From contig NZ_CP130044.1 in NCBI RefSeq assembly GCF_030505395.1, forward strand, positions 2,217,001 through 2,281,000: a DNA stretch of 64,000 bases, in the 5' to 3' direction. Position 1 is the stretch's first letter; each line of letters begins with the position of its first letter. Below, one piece after another: positions 54,078-63,823 of this stretch. A model generated the notes under the pieces. It searched no databases, was not told the DNA's origin, and saw only the letters and a program-made list of their open reading frames with translations. The stretch is from Asticcacaulis sp. ZE23SCel15 (GTDB taxonomy: Bacteria; Pseudomonadota; Alphaproteobacteria; Caulobacterales; Caulobacteraceae). The translations under genes and the position numbers were made by a program.

Positions 54078-55331
54078 ATGAAGCGCATCGCGGGAAAATT
54101 CTCGAAACTGGCTGTAATGACAGCGCTTTTTGCGCAAGGAGCCGTCGCCCATGATGCGGTGCTGCACGCCCATACCGATATAGCTCAGGGTGATGGCCGT
54201 GTACCGGCCTTTTATAGCTGGTCGCGTCCGGTGCCGGGCCACGAAGGCGGGATGGTGGCGATGGAGACTCTGGAATCGAGCCTGAGCCTGAGCCAAGCCG
54301 GATCGGCTTATCGCATCCTTTATACCTCGAAGGATGGCGTGGACGGCGAAGATATCGTGGCGGTGTCCGGTGCGGTCTTCCTGCCCAAAGGCAAGGCGCC
54401 CGACGGCGGCTGGCCAGTGATTGCCTGGGCGCATGGCACGGTCGGTATGGCTGATGTGTGCGCACCGTCTCTGGCCGGGCGGTCAGCGCGTGACAATGCC
54501 TATCTCAATACGTGGCTCAAAGAGGGCTATGCCATTGTCGCCACGGATTATCAGGGGCTGGGCACGCCGGGCCCGCACCCTTACGTCAATGCCCGCCCGC
54601 AGGCCTATAGTGTTCTGGACTCTATTCGCGCCGCTCAGCGCGGCTTTCCGGTTCTGTCGCCCAAAACTGTGATTGTGGGGCAATCTCAGGGCGGTCAGGC
54701 GGCGGTGGCGGCCGCGGCCTATGCGCTGGCTTACGCGCCCGAACTGGACATCCGCGGTACGGTCGCGACCGGCACGCCCTATAAATTCAGTCAGTCATTG
54801 CAGGTTGCTGGGCAGGTCAGTGGGAAGCTTGACCCCAAGGTGGCAAAAGCGGCTGATCCGACCATCTACTACATGTTCTACGGCTTACTGATGGCTCAGC
54901 AAACTCAGCCTGATCTCAAGGTGGCTGATATTGTATCCCCCGAAGCGCTGCCGCTGTTTGAACAAGCGAAATCCGTCTGCAATACCCGGCTTGACGCCGA
55001 TATTCGCGGGGCCATGCTGACACGGGATATGACGTTCAACACTGAAGCCTATAATGCGGCCATGACGCCGGTTCTGGCAAAACTGGACTATCCGGGTCTC
55101 AAATTCAAAAGTCCGCTTTTCTTAGGTATCGGCGGCAAAGACGCAGAGGTGCCGTCGTCTGCTCAGTTGGCGCTGGCCAAGGATGCCTGCGCTGAAGGTT
55201 CAGTGGTGGTGACGAAACTCTATCCCGAACTTAGCCATTCCGGTGCGGTCAATGGCTCATTGCCGGACAGCCTGCCGTTCGTAAAGGCAGCGTTCGAGGG
55301 CAAGCCCATTGCCCCGCAGTGTCCGAAATAA
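54078..55331 (+). CDS. Secreted lipase-like alpha/beta-hydrolase
   Basis: A 417-residue protein with a signal peptide (AQGAVAHDA). The nucleophile elbow is GQSQGG with Ser203, preceded by an oxyanion-type WAHGTVGM and DYQGLGTPGPHPY; HSGAVNGS near the end would supply the catalytic His. This pattern fits secretory lipases (LIP family, PF03583 type). The substrate is unknown. It lies between the LysR gene and the metC-aap operon. Confidence 0.85.
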   Translation: MKRIAGKFSKLAVMTALFAQGAVAHDAVLHAHTDIAQGDGRVPAFYSWSRPVPGHEGGMVAMETLESSLSLSQAGSAYRILYTSKDGVDGEDIVAVSGAVFLPKGKAPDGGWPVIAWAHGTVGMADVCAPSLAGRSARDNAYLNTWLKEGYAIVATDYQGLGTPGPHPYVNARPQAYSVLDSIRAAQRGFPVLSPKTVIVGQSQGGQAAVAAAAYALAYAPELDIRGTVATGTPYKFSQSLQVAGQVSGKLDPKVAKAADPTIYYMFYGLLMAQQTQPDLKVADIVSPEALPLFEQAKSVCNTRLDADIRGAMLTRDMTFNTEAYNAAMTPVLAKLDYPGLKFKSPLFLGIGGKDAEVPSSAQLALAKDACAEGSVVVTKLYPELSHSGAVNGSLPDSLPFVKAAFEGKPIAPQCPK

Positions 55332-55555
55332 GTATCTATTTTACGCGATATTGATGCCGAAAACCGCGCACACTTTTCGGCATATCGCTCTATCCTTCCG
55401 GAGTTTACCAGGGGTGGTTCTCCGGGCGGGCGATAGCGGCGGCGGTTCTTCCCCTTGAGCACACCCGCCGCCGTTACCGTATTGTGCCGGAATGGCAGTG
55501 ATTGTTTTTTTGAAATAACGGCTCATGCTTGGGCCGAATAGTCTGAGGCCTTGAA
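55332..55555. promoter_or_regulatory. Intergenic region ahead of the metC-aap operon
   Basis: A 224-base gap without a clear frame. It should carry the operon promoter. No strong palindrome is visible. Confidence 0.35.
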
Positions 55556-56749
55556 ATGAAAGATTTGTCGCGCGTCGTGCATCCGCCGGAACCCAATATG
55601 GACGGTTTCAAATCCTTGAGCGTGCCGATCTATCGGGCCTCGACCATCGTGTTTGACGATGCGCAGGCCTATGCCAACCGCAAGTATCGCGGGCCGGACG
55701 GCTATACCTACGGCCTGCATGGCACACCGACGACTAAGGCCCTTGAAGAGCAACTGACCGCCCTCGAAGGCGGGACCCGCACAGTCATCGTCCCGTCGGG
55801 TCAGGCGGGCATTACCATCGTCTTCCTGACGGTACTGTTGCCGGGCGATCATGTGCTGATACCTGATACGGCCTATCCGCCGGTGCGGGGGTTCTGCGAG
55901 AACTACCTGAAGCCGCGTGGCATCCACTATACGGTCTATGATCCGATGATCGGGGCCGGCGTGGCTGACCTGATGCAGGCTAACACCAAGCTGGTGTGGA
56001 TGGAAAGTCCCGGCTCGACCACGATGGAGTTCCAGGATGTCCCCGCCATCATCGCCGCGGCCCATGCCAAGGGCGCGCTGGTCGGGGCCGATAATACCTG
56101 GGCGACGCCTTTGTTGTTCAAGCCGCTCATGCACGGCGCCGATTTCGTGATGGAAGCCCTGACCAAATATGTCGGGGGTCATTCCGATATATTGCTGGGC
56201 TCGATCAGCGTGCGCGACGTCGAACTTCACCGCGCGCTTAAGGCCACGACCCGCATGATCGGCATTGGGGTTTCGCCTGATGACTGCGCGCTGGCCCTGC
56301 GCGGGATGCAGACCATGGGCGTGCGTCTGGCACATATGGGTAAGGTCTCGACTGAATTTGCCGAGCGTCTGGTGGGTTTGTCGTCGGTGGAGCGTGTCCT
56401 GCATCCCGCGCTTACGTCCTGTCCCGGCCATGACTATTTCAAGCGCGATTTCGTCGGTGCCTCCGGCGTGTTTTCCGTGGTGCTGAAACCAGCGGCCAAT
56501 GCGGCGGTGGATGCCGCCCTTGATACGCTCAAAACCTTTTCGATCGGGGCGTCATGGGGCGGCACGCGCAGCCTGATCGTGCCCATGGACATCAGGCCAG
56601 ATCGCGTGGCCGTGCCGTGGAAAGAGGATGGCCTGATCCTGCGCATTTCAGTTGGGCTCGAAGATCCTGCCGATCTGTGGGCCGATCTGGAGGTGCTGTT
56701 CGCGCATCTCAATACGGCGGTTGACGCGTCTGATATTGCGGCGGAATGA
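55556..56749 (+). CDS. metC: Cystathionine beta-lyase (PLP, Cys/Met metabolism family)
   Basis: A 397-residue PLP enzyme that cleaves cystathionine to homocysteine, pyruvate and ammonia, or acts on related thioethers. The PLP Lys is at 204 in ALTKYVGGHSD. YGLHGTPTT, PSGQAGI, ADNTWATP and SWGGTRSLI are typical of MetC-type enzymes. It ends 4 bases before the solute-binding protein gene of an amino-acid ABC transporter, so the two are one operon, an unusual pairing that suggests the transporter supplies a sulfur amino acid. Confidence 0.9.
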   Translation: MKDLSRVVHPPEPNMDGFKSLSVPIYRASTIVFDDAQAYANRKYRGPDGYTYGLHGTPTTKALEEQLTALEGGTRTVIVPSGQAGITIVFLTVLLPGDHVLIPDTAYPPVRGFCENYLKPRGIHYTVYDPMIGAGVADLMQANTKLVWMESPGSTTMEFQDVPAIIAAAHAKGALVGADNTWATPLLFKPLMHGADFVMEALTKYVGGHSDILLGSISVRDVELHRALKATTRMIGIGVSPDDCALALRGMQTMGVRLAHMGKVSTEFAERLVGLSSVERVLHPALTSCPGHDYFKRDFVGASGVFSVVLKPAANAAVDAALDTLKTFSIGASWGGTRSLIVPMDIRPDRVAVPWKEDGLILRISVGLEDPADLWADLEVLFAHLNTAVDASDIAAE

Positions 56750-56753
56750 TCTG

Positions 56754-57818
56754 ATGGGGCGCAGGGGATTAGTCATCATCGGATTTACCGCCGCACTTTC
56801 TGGGGCGCTGGCCGCCTGTTCACCGGCGCCGAAACCGGCAAGTGATGCCGCACCGGCGGGTAAGGCCGGATCGACTCTGGCGACCGTGCAAAAGCATGGC
56901 TATGTGTCGTGCGGCGCGTCTCAGGCCAATGCCGGGTTCTCTCTGCCCGATGACAAAGGCTACTGGCGCGGGCTTGATATCGACATGTGCCGGGCGGTGG
57001 CAGCGGCGGTTCTGGGCGATCAGGATAAGGCGCGCTTTGTGCCCCTGACCGGCCAGCAGCGGCTGACCGCCTTGCAGACGGGCGAGATCGACCTTCTGCC
57101 GCGCACCACGACCTGGACGATGGCGCGTGATGCCAATGGCGTCAATTTCACCTTTCCCAACTATTATGACTATACCGGCTTCATGGTGCGGGCGGCGACG
57201 GGGGCGACCAAACCGGCTGATATCAAGGGCGCGTCCGTGTGTGTTCAGACCGGATCGATCACCGAAGTGATCTTTGCCGATGTGTCGTGGCGGCAGAAAC
57301 TCGACCTCAAACCCGTCATTTTCGACAATGTATCGGCCACGCGTCAGGCGTTTTTCTCCGGCCGGTGCGATGCCCTGATCACTGACGCTTCGTCGCTCTA
57401 TTCGGTGCGGGCGACCCAGTCCAAAAATCCTGATGACTATGTGATCTTTGCGGCCAATGACGAAGCTAACCCCCTGACGCCTGCGGTTCGCCACGGCGAT
57501 GATCAGTGGTTTGATATCGTTAAATGGGTGTTTCAGGCGCAGATCACCGCCGAATATCTGGGTATCACCAGTGCCAATGTCGATGAGATGCTAAAATCCG
57601 AAGACCCGGCCATTCGCCGCTTGCTGGGGGTTGAAGCCGGTTACGGCAAGGCGCTGGGTCTGCGCGAAGACTGGGCCTATCAGATCATCAAACAGGTCGG
57701 CAATTACGGCGAAGTCTATGACCGCAATGTCGGCAAAGACTCAAAGCTTAAGATCGAGCGCGGCCTGAACCGCCTGCAAAGGGACGGGGGGCTTATGGTG
57801 CCCCTGCCGTTTAGCTAA
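56754..57818 (+). CDS. aapJ: Amino-acid ABC transporter, substrate-binding lipoprotein (AapJ-like)
   Basis: A 354-residue protein with a lipoprotein signal (GALAACSP, lipobox Cys). It belongs to the bacterial extracellular solute-binding family 3: YVSCGASQANAGFSLPDDKG, YWRGLDIDMCRAVAAAVLGD, LTGQQRLTALQTGEIDLLPR and VCVQTGSITEVI. Length and flanking genes match AapJ/BztA of broad-range L-amino-acid transporters. I chose ATG 56754 because it starts the lipoprotein signal; an upstream ATG at 56652 lies inside metC. Confidence 0.9.
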   Translation: MGRRGLVIIGFTAALSGALAACSPAPKPASDAAPAGKAGSTLATVQKHGYVSCGASQANAGFSLPDDKGYWRGLDIDMCRAVAAAVLGDQDKARFVPLTGQQRLTALQTGEIDLLPRTTTWTMARDANGVNFTFPNYYDYTGFMVRAATGATKPADIKGASVCVQTGSITEVIFADVSWRQKLDLKPVIFDNVSATRQAFFSGRCDALITDASSLYSVRATQSKNPDDYVIFAANDEANPLTPAVRHGDDQWFDIVKWVFQAQITAEYLGITSANVDEMLKSEDPAIRRLLGVEAGYGKALGLREDWAYQIIKQVGNYGEVYDRNVGKDSKLKIERGLNRLQRDGGLMVPLPFS

Positions 57819-57819
57819 G

Positions 57820-58788
57820 ATGGTGTGGTGGCGGGACCAAAAATTCAGGGCGATTGCCTTTCAGCTATTGGCGGCCAGCGCCTTCATCGGCCTGATCCTG
57901 TGGCTGACCGGTAATACGGCGGCCAATCTGGCCAAACGCGGACTGACCGTCGGGTTTGACTTTTTGGGCCGGGCGGCGCGCTTTCCGATTTCCGAAAGTG
58001 TCTTAAGCTACAGCCCAACCGATCATTTCTGGTGGGCCTATACGGTCGGGCTTGGCAACACCCTATTTATCACGGTGATCGTAGCGATTACAGCGACGGT
58101 TCTGGGGCTAATGCTGGCCATATTGCGCCGTGAGGATAACCCGCTGGCGCAAGGGGCAGGCACGACCTATGTCGAGTTTTTCCGCAACACGCCGCTGGTG
58201 GTGCAGCTTCTGTTTTGGTACGCTTTGGTCACCGTTGGACTACCATCGATCGACGCGCCGCTTAATCCGCTGCCGGGAGTCTATCTGACCGAGCGCGGGC
58301 TTTACCTGCCGGCGCTGTCGTTGAACGGCCTTGATATGCCGGTTCGGGCGAAGTTCAATTTTGAAGGCGGGCTTAATCTGTCGCCGGAATTTGTCGCCAT
58401 GTATCTGGGGCTTAGTCTCTATGCGGCGGCCTTCATCGGTGAGATCATCAGGGGCGGACTTGAGGCGGTCGCTAAAGGCCAGACGGAGGCGGCCCTCGCG
58501 CTGGGGCTGGCACCTAAGCAGGCCCTTAATCTGGTGCTGATCCCGCAGGCCCTGCGTATCATTATCCCGCCCATGACCAGCCAGTATATCAACATTCTCA
58601 AAAACTCGACACTGGCGCTGGTGGTTGGATATCCGGATATCTCGTTTGTGACCGCCACGACTATTAACCAGACGGGGCAGGCCCTGGAAGGGATTTTCAT
58701 CCTGATGCTGGTGTTCTTTACCATCAGCATCGCAACCTCGGTCGCCATGAACCTCTATAACGCTCGCGTGGCTCTGAAGGTCCGATGA
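57820..58788 (+). CDS. aapQ: Amino-acid ABC transporter permease (AapQ-like)
   Basis: A 322-residue inner-membrane permease. It has the His/Glu/Gln/Arg/opine permease signature (GLGNTLFITVIVAITATVLG) and the coupling loop GGLEAVAKGQTEAALALGLA. A long loop between the early membrane segments, NPLPGVYLTERGLYLPALSL, is a known feature of AapQ/BztB. It starts one base after the aapJ stop and overlaps aapM by 4 bases (ATGA). Confidence 0.92.
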   Translation: MVWWRDQKFRAIAFQLLAASAFIGLILWLTGNTAANLAKRGLTVGFDFLGRAARFPISESVLSYSPTDHFWWAYTVGLGNTLFITVIVAITATVLGLMLAILRREDNPLAQGAGTTYVEFFRNTPLVVQLLFWYALVTVGLPSIDAPLNPLPGVYLTERGLYLPALSLNGLDMPVRAKFNFEGGLNLSPEFVAMYLGLSLYAAAFIGEIIRGGLEAVAKGQTEAALALGLAPKQALNLVLIPQALRIIIPPMTSQYINILKNSTLALVVGYPDISFVTATTINQTGQALEGIFILMLVFFTISIATSVAMNLYNARVALKVR

Positions 58789-59873
58789 CAGGCTTTGTTC
58801 AAACCCAATCCATCGATGCCCGGACGGCACCCTTGGCCGCGCGCCGCAACCTGTTTCGGGTGCTGTTCGGGGATGTCTTAAGCACGGTCTCGACGCTCGC
58901 TATACTGTTTGCCGTCATAGCCCTGGCGCCCAAGCTGGTGTCATGGGGCCTCTTCAACGGCATCTGGGCCGACGAGGGCTCGCAGTGTAGCGGTGCCGGC
59001 GCGTGCTGGGCGTTCCTGCGCGCCAAATATCCGTTCATTCTGTTCGGCATCTATCCGCCGGGGCAATACTGGCGGCCGATTGGGCTGATCGTGATTTTTA
59101 TCGGGCTTACGCTTTATTCCCTGCCGCCGAAGAACTGGAAGACCTCGACCCTGTGGGCGTGGGTGATCGGCACGGTGGTCGCGTTAGCTCTGATGGCGGG
59201 CGGTGTGTTGGGCCTTGAGGCTGTGCCGACCGACACCTGGGGCGGGCTGCCGGTGACGCTGATCCTGACCGTTTTATCATTGGGGCTGGGCTTTCCGCTG
59301 GCGATTGCGTTGGCGCTGGGGCGGCAGTCGGACCTTAAGACCGTCAAATATATCTGCGTGGCCGTTATTGAGGGTATTCGCGGCCTGCCGCTGTTGAGCT
59401 TGCTGTTCATCGTCTCGATCCTGTTGCCGCTGATGCTGCCGGACGGACTTAAGATTGATAAGCTGCTGCGCGCTCTGGTCGCCATGACCGTTTTCTCCGC
59501 CGCCTATCTGGCCGAGGTGCTTCGGGGCGGCCTGCAAGGTCTGCATAACGGGCAGGGGGAAGCTGCTGATGCTTTGTCGCTGTCGTGGTGGTCTAAAACG
59601 CGTCTGATCATCCTGCCGCAAGCCATATCCAAGGTCATACCGCCGCTGACCAACACGGTCGTGGTCATGGTCAAGAACACGTCGCTGGTACTTATTGTCG
59701 GGCTATACGACCTGTTGAGTGCCGGACGCGCGGCACTGGCTGATCCGGCATGGCCCGCGCCCTTTGCAGAAACCTATGGTTTCATTGCCTTAATCTATTT
59801 CATCATCTGCTTTTCGATCACGCGCTACACCCACTGGATCGAGCGGCAGAACCTGTTCGGAGTGAACCGCTGA
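58785..59873 (+). CDS. aapM: Amino-acid ABC transporter permease (AapM-like)
   Basis: A 362-residue permease. [20 protein letters not shown] near the N-terminus and [20 protein letters not shown] are hallmarks of AapM/BztC. The coupling loop is [20 protein letters not shown]. It ends with TGATG shared with the ATPase gene. Confidence 0.93.
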   Translation: MTGFVQTQSIDARTAPLAARRNLFRVLFGDVLSTVSTLAILFAVIALAPKLVSWGLFNGIWADEGSQCSGAGACWAFLRAKYPFILFGIYPPGQYWRPIGLIVIFIGLTLYSLPPKNWKTSTLWAWVIGTVVALALMAGGVLGLEAVPTDTWGGLPVTLILTVLSLGLGFPLAIALALGRQSDLKTVKYICVAVIEGIRGLPLLSLLFIVSILLPLMLPDGLKIDKLLRALVAMTVFSAAYLAEVLRGGLQGLHNGQGEAADALSLSWWSKTRLIILPQAISKVIPPLTNTVVVMVKNTSLVLIVGLYDLLSAGRAALADPAWPAPFAETYGFIALIYFIICFSITRYTHWIERQNLFGVNR

Positions 59874-60604
59874 TGGCCTTTATCGAACTGAACGGCGTCA
59901 ATAAATGGTACGGACAATACCATGCCCTGCGCGATGTCACCTTGAGCGTCGATAAGGGCGAACGCATCGTCATCTGCGGCCCGTCGGGTTCAGGTAAGTC
60001 AACCCTGATCCGCTGCATTAACGCGCTGGAGGGCCACCATCAGGGTACGATCTCAGTCGGCGGCACGGCCCTGACCTCGGACATTAAAGCGGTCGAAGGT
60101 GTGCGCAAAAGTGTTGGTATGGTGTTTCAGAGCTTCAATCTGTTTCCGCATTTGACGATCCTGGAAAACTGCACACTGGCGCCCATCCACGTCAAAAAAA
60201 TGAAGAAGGCTGAGGCCGAAGCCCTGGCTATGTCCTTGCTGGAGCGTGTGCGCATCGGTGAGCAGGCGCTGAAATATCCGGGTCAGCTTTCAGGCGGACA
60301 GCAGCAGCGCGTGGCCATCGCACGGGCCTTATGTATGCAGCCGGACGTCATGCTCTTTGATGAGCCGACTTCCGCGCTGGATGCCGAAATGGTCAAGGAA
60401 GTGCTCGATATCATGGTCGATCTGGCGGGCTCTGGCATGACTATGTTGTGTGTCACCCACGAAATGGGCTTTGCCCGTCAGGTTGCTGACCGCGTGGTCT
60501 TTATGGACGCCGGACAGATTATCGAGATGAACACGCCGGATGCCTTTTTCAGAGCCCCGCAGCATGACCGGACACGGCAGTTCCTGAGCCAGATTTTGCA
60601 TTAG
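59873..60604 (+). CDS. aapP: Amino-acid ABC transporter ATP-binding protein (AapP-like)
   Basis: A 243-residue ABC ATPase. Walker A is GPSGSGKST (36-44), the signature is LSGGQQQR and Walker B is [12 protein letters not shown]. It powers the AapJQMP importer. I chose ATG 59873 (shared with the aapM stop) because it begins [20 protein letters not shown]; an ATG at 59750 lies inside aapM. Confidence 0.95.
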   Translation: MAFIELNGVNKWYGQYHALRDVTLSVDKGERIVICGPSGSGKSTLIRCINALEGHHQGTISVGGTALTSDIKAVEGVRKSVGMVFQSFNLFPHLTILENCTLAPIHVKKMKKAEAEALAMSLLERVRIGEQALKYPGQLSGGQQQRVAIARALCMQPDVMLFDEPTSALDAEMVKEVLDIMVDLAGSGMTMLCVTHEMGFARQVADRVVFMDAGQIIEMNTPDAFFRAPQHDRTRQFLSQILH

Positions 60605-60662
60605 GCCCGTGCGACGGGTTCAGACGCATAGTGCGCGATCTCCGTCGAAAATAAGAGAAAGA

Positions 60663-60690
60663 GACGCATCCTCACAAGGAGGATGCGTCC
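60663..60690. terminator. Hairpin between aapP and nagA
   Basis: An 11-bp stem (GACGCATCCTC at 60663-60673 with GAGGATGCGTC at 60679-60689) closes ACAAG. On the minus strand it is followed by TCTTTCTCTT, so it mainly terminates the nag operon; it may also stop aap transcripts. Confidence 0.7.
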
Positions 60691-60748
60691 AAGGGCACTG
60701 AGGACTCGAAAACCCTAAGAGTAACGGGGTAAACGCTTCCGTGAGTCA

Positions 60749-61915
60749 TCAGGCGGCAGTAAGGTTGGCGGCGCGGCCGCCATGGCGCTGGCCGGCAAGC
60801 CAGACACCACGTAAATTCAGATCGGCATCCATCCAGACCAGATCGGCACGCAGCCCGTGCCTGATCTCGCCGGTAATATCAGACACGCCGACAAAGGCGG
60901 CCGGCGCGGTGGCGGCCATAAAGGCCGCGTCGCGAACACTCACGCCCACCACAGTGACGGCGTAGCGGAAGGCCGACGCCATATCGAGATCAGATCCGGC
61001 CAGGGTTCCATTGTCATCGATGCAGACACCGTTTTCAACGCGGATGGTCTTGCCGTTAAGTGTGAAGGTCTTGTGGGCCATACCGACCGTCGGCATGGCA
61101 TCTGTGACCAGCATGAAGCGCTCGACCGGACGGGCCGCGAAGGCGATGCGGGCGGCGGCCGGGTGGACGTGCTGGCCATCGAGGATGATCCCGCAATAGG
61201 CCTTCTGGTCTTCAAGCGCGGCCCCGGCCACGCCGGGCGCGCGATGGCTGAACGGGGACATGGCGTTAAACAGGTGGGTGAAGCCGCTGACCCCGGCTGA
61301 AAGGGCTTCGAGCGTCTCACCGTAGGTCGCGTTGGTATGGCCTGCCGCCACGATGACGCCCTTGGCCACGAGGTCGCGGATGTCGTCCGGCGTGCATTTC
61401 TCCGGTGCCAGCGTCACCATGGTCTTAGCGCCGGTCGGGCGCGACAGGAGCGCTTTTGACGCGGCGTCAAGGGTGCGGAAGACCTCCGCGTTATGTATGC
61501 CCTTGCGCTCGGCATTGAGGAACGGGCCTTCGAGGTGGACACCGAGCACGCCGGGGATGCCTGCGTCAATGGCCTCTTTCGTGGCGTTAAGGGCCGCATC
61601 CACTACATCAAGGCGATCGCTGATCAGGGTGGTCATGAAGCCGGTCGTACCATAGGCTGCGTGGGCCTCACCGATAGCCGCGATGGCGGCCTTTGTCGGA
61701 GTGTCGTTGAACAGAACGCCGCCGCCGCCATTGACCTGGGTATCGATAAAGCCCGGCAACAGATAGCCGCCGTCAAGGTCGATGATCTCACCCTGGGGCG
61801 TGGCGGGCGCACTGGAGACGGAGGCAATGATGCCATTGTCGATGATAACGTGGCCCGTCTCGACTATGCCATCAGCCGTGACGATACGGCCGTTAATGAA
61901 GGTAAAAACTGACAT
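60749..61915 (-). CDS. nagA: N-acetylglucosamine-6-phosphate deacetylase NagA
   Basis: A 388-residue amidohydrolase that removes acetate from GlcNAc-6-phosphate. The metal site HLEGPF is at 127-132, GHTNATYGE supplies a second His, and VTDAMPTVG carries the catalytic Asp. GFIDTQVNGGGG is also conserved. It is the last gene of the nag operon, starting 2 bases after the SIS-domain gene. Confidence 0.96.
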   Translation of the reverse strand: MSVFTFINGRIVTADGIVETGHVIIDNGIIASVSSAPATPQGEIIDLDGGYLLPGFIDTQVNGGGGVLFNDTPTKAAIAAIGEAHAAYGTTGFMTTLISDRLDVVDAALNATKEAIDAGIPGVLGVHLEGPFLNAERKGIHNAEVFRTLDAASKALLSRPTGAKTMVTLAPEKCTPDDIRDLVAKGVIVAAGHTNATYGETLEALSAGVSGFTHLFNAMSPFSHRAPGVAGAALEDQKAYCGIILDGQHVHPAAARIAFAARPVERFMLVTDAMPTVGMAHKTFTLNGKTIRVENGVCIDDNGTLAGSDLDMASAFRYAVTVVGVSVRDAAFMAATAPAAFVGVSDITGEIRHGLRADLVWMDADLNLRGVWLAGQRHGGRAANLTAA

Positions 61916-61917
61916 GA

Positions 61918-62979
61918 TTACCGGGTCCGGGTCACTTTGTTAAGGTGCGGCGGGCTGTCGGGGTCCAGACCGCGCGCGATGGACAGGGCATTGGCCAGCC
62001 GGTAAAACGACGCGACCATCAAAATGGGTTCAAGCACGGCTTCGGCGGCAAGGGCGGGCAGATTGCCCTGACCCTCACCTTGGCCCTTAGTGTCGGCCAG
62101 CCAGACATCGGCCCCACGGCCTGAAAATTCGGCAGCAACGGCGCGGACGTCGTCGCCAGCGCTATCGGACGGCGCAAAGGCGATGATGGGGAAACCTTCA
62201 CCGACAATGGCCATCGGGCCGTGCCTGACTTCGGCGGCGGAAAAGGCTTCGGCGTGCAGGGCGCAGGTTTCCTTAAGCTTCAAGGCCGCTTCCTGAGCGA
62301 CCGCAAAGCTGTAGCCACGCCCGATGACGAACAGGTTGCGGGCGGCGGTCAGGGTCGGCAAAGCGCCTGACCAGTCCAGATCAAACGCCTGCGTCAGGTG
62401 CTGCGGCAGGCGGTTCACCCCGTCTTTGAGGGCGGCATGATCGGCCCAGTGGGCCACAAGGGCAGCCAGTGCGGCCAATGAGGTGATGTAGGACTTTGTG
62501 GCCGCCACCGACAGCTCCGGGCCCGCGCACAGGGGCAGGGCCTCATCAGCAAGCTCAGCCAGCGGTGAGGTGAAATCATTGACCAGAGCGATCACAAACG
62601 CGCCGGACGCCTTATGGGCCTTGACCGAAGTGAGCAGGTCAGGGCTGCGGCCCGACTGGGAAATGGCGATGCACAGGGTATCGGCGGCAAAGACGGGAGC
62701 GTCATAAAGGGATGACACCGACAGGGCCGCGGTTGATGTCGGGATACCGATCAGGGTCTCGATCAGGTATTTGCCGTAGGTGGCGGCATGGTCGGATGAT
62801 CCGCGCGCGCAAGTCGTCACGGAGCGCGGCGGGTTCGTCTTCAGGCGCGTCACAATCTGGGCGATGGTGTCAAGATTGGTGTCTAAAAAACGCGCGACGG
62901 CATCGCCGCTTTCGCGGGCCTCACGGAACATGAGGGTGTCTTCGGGGCGTTTCAGCGGCTGACTGAGGGAAGCGGACAT
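61918..62979 (-). CDS. SIS-domain glucosamine-6-phosphate deaminase (NagB-II type)
   Basis: A 353-residue protein with two SIS domains related to the isomerase half of GlmS but without the N-terminal glutaminase domain. TCARGSSDHAATYGKYLIE and CIAISQSGRSPDLLTSVKAH are the sugar-phosphate sites of the first SIS, and VIGRGYSFAVAQEAALKLKE marks the second. In NagA operons such proteins act as NagB-II, converting glucosamine-6-phosphate to fructose-6-phosphate and ammonia. The context supports this role over an aminotransferase. Confidence 0.88.
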   Translation of the reverse strand: MSASLSQPLKRPEDTLMFREARESGDAVARFLDTNLDTIAQIVTRLKTNPPRSVTTCARGSSDHAATYGKYLIETLIGIPTSTAALSVSSLYDAPVFAADTLCIAISQSGRSPDLLTSVKAHKASGAFVIALVNDFTSPLAELADEALPLCAGPELSVAATKSYITSLAALAALVAHWADHAALKDGVNRLPQHLTQAFDLDWSGALPTLTAARNLFVIGRGYSFAVAQEAALKLKETCALHAEAFSAAEVRHGPMAIVGEGFPIIAFAPSDSAGDDVRAVAAEFSGRGADVWLADTKGQGEGQGNLPALAAEAVLEPILMVASFYRLANALSIARGLDPDSPPHLNKVTRTR

Positions 62980-63018
62980 TATGATAACTCTTTAAAAATG
63001 GCGGTATTAAATCAGGGA

Positions 63019-63819
63019 TCAGAACCCGTAGGTCAGATTGCCCAGTTCATTGACTTCGGCGATCACGTCATAGGCGTCGCCGCGATAATAGGAGTGGTTA
63101 AGCTCGCAGGTCAGGCCATCGCTTAAGAACCCGCGCCGTTCGATAAACAGGCCGGGGGTGCCGGGGGGCACCTGAAGGCGATCTGCCTGTTCGCCGGTCA
63201 GGGCGACGGCGCGCAGACGCTGCAAGGCGCGCACGGGGCGATGGCCGGTGCGGCTTAAGGCCTCATAGAGCGAATCCCCGACCTCATCGAGGGTCGGCAG
63301 GGCAAAGGCCGGCAGGGTGGTATATTCCAGCGCCATGATCATCCCGTCGGCATAGCGCAGACGTTGAAACCGGCACACCTGAGAGCCCGGTGACAGACCC
63401 AGCGACAGGGATTCTTCGGGGGTGACGACGCCGTGGGTCTTGCTGATCCACTCCGAATGGGGCTTACGCCCGCGCGAGATCATGTCCTCAGAGAAGGACG
63501 ACAGGCGCGACAGGCTTTTCTCAAACCGGCTGGCAACATAGGTGCCGGAACCCTGACGGCGGACCAGCAAGCCCTCAGACACCAGCCCGTCGATCGCCTT
63601 ACGCACCGTGATGCGCGACACATCGAAATCATCGGCCAAATCGCGCTCCGGCGGGATGGCTTCGGAGGCGGTGATAATCTGACTATGGATCGCGGTGCGC
63701 AGCAGTTTCTGGAGTTGCTGATAGAGCGGGGTCGGCTCGTCCTTATTCAGCGTACCGATCTGGTGCGCGAAGGCTGGACGGGCGATCTGTAGCTTGGCGG
63801 CGGGGGTGTGATGGATCAT
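63019..63819 (-). CDS. GntR/UTRA transcriptional regulator of the nag operon (NagR/NagQ-like)
   Basis: A 266-residue HutC-subfamily GntR protein. The winged HTH reads TPLYQQLQKLLRTAIHSQII, IPPERDLADDFDVSRITVRK and GLLVRRQGSGTYVASR, and a UTRA sensor domain follows. In the family it senses glucosamine- or GlcNAc-6-phosphate. I chose the ATG at 63819, 4 bases after the kinase stop, over an ATG at 63855 inside the kinase gene. It is the second gene of the nag operon. Confidence 0.9.
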   Translation of the reverse strand: MIHHTPAAKLQIARPAFAHQIGTLNKDEPTPLYQQLQKLLRTAIHSQIITASEAIPPERDLADDFDVSRITVRKAIDGLVSEGLLVRRQGSGTYVASRFEKSLSRLSSFSEDMISRGRKPHSEWISKTHGVVTPEESLSLGLSPGSQVCRFQRLRYADGMIMALEYTTLPAFALPTLDEVGDSLYEALSRTGHRPVRALQRLRAVALTGEQADRLQVPPGTPGLFIERRGFLSDGLTCELNHSYYRGDAYDVIAEVNELGNLTYGF

Positions 63820-63823
63820 GGGA

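Noticed and set aside
55523-56431. 302-codon minus-strand frame inside metC
   Set aside because: Antisense to a clear PLP enzyme; no family features.
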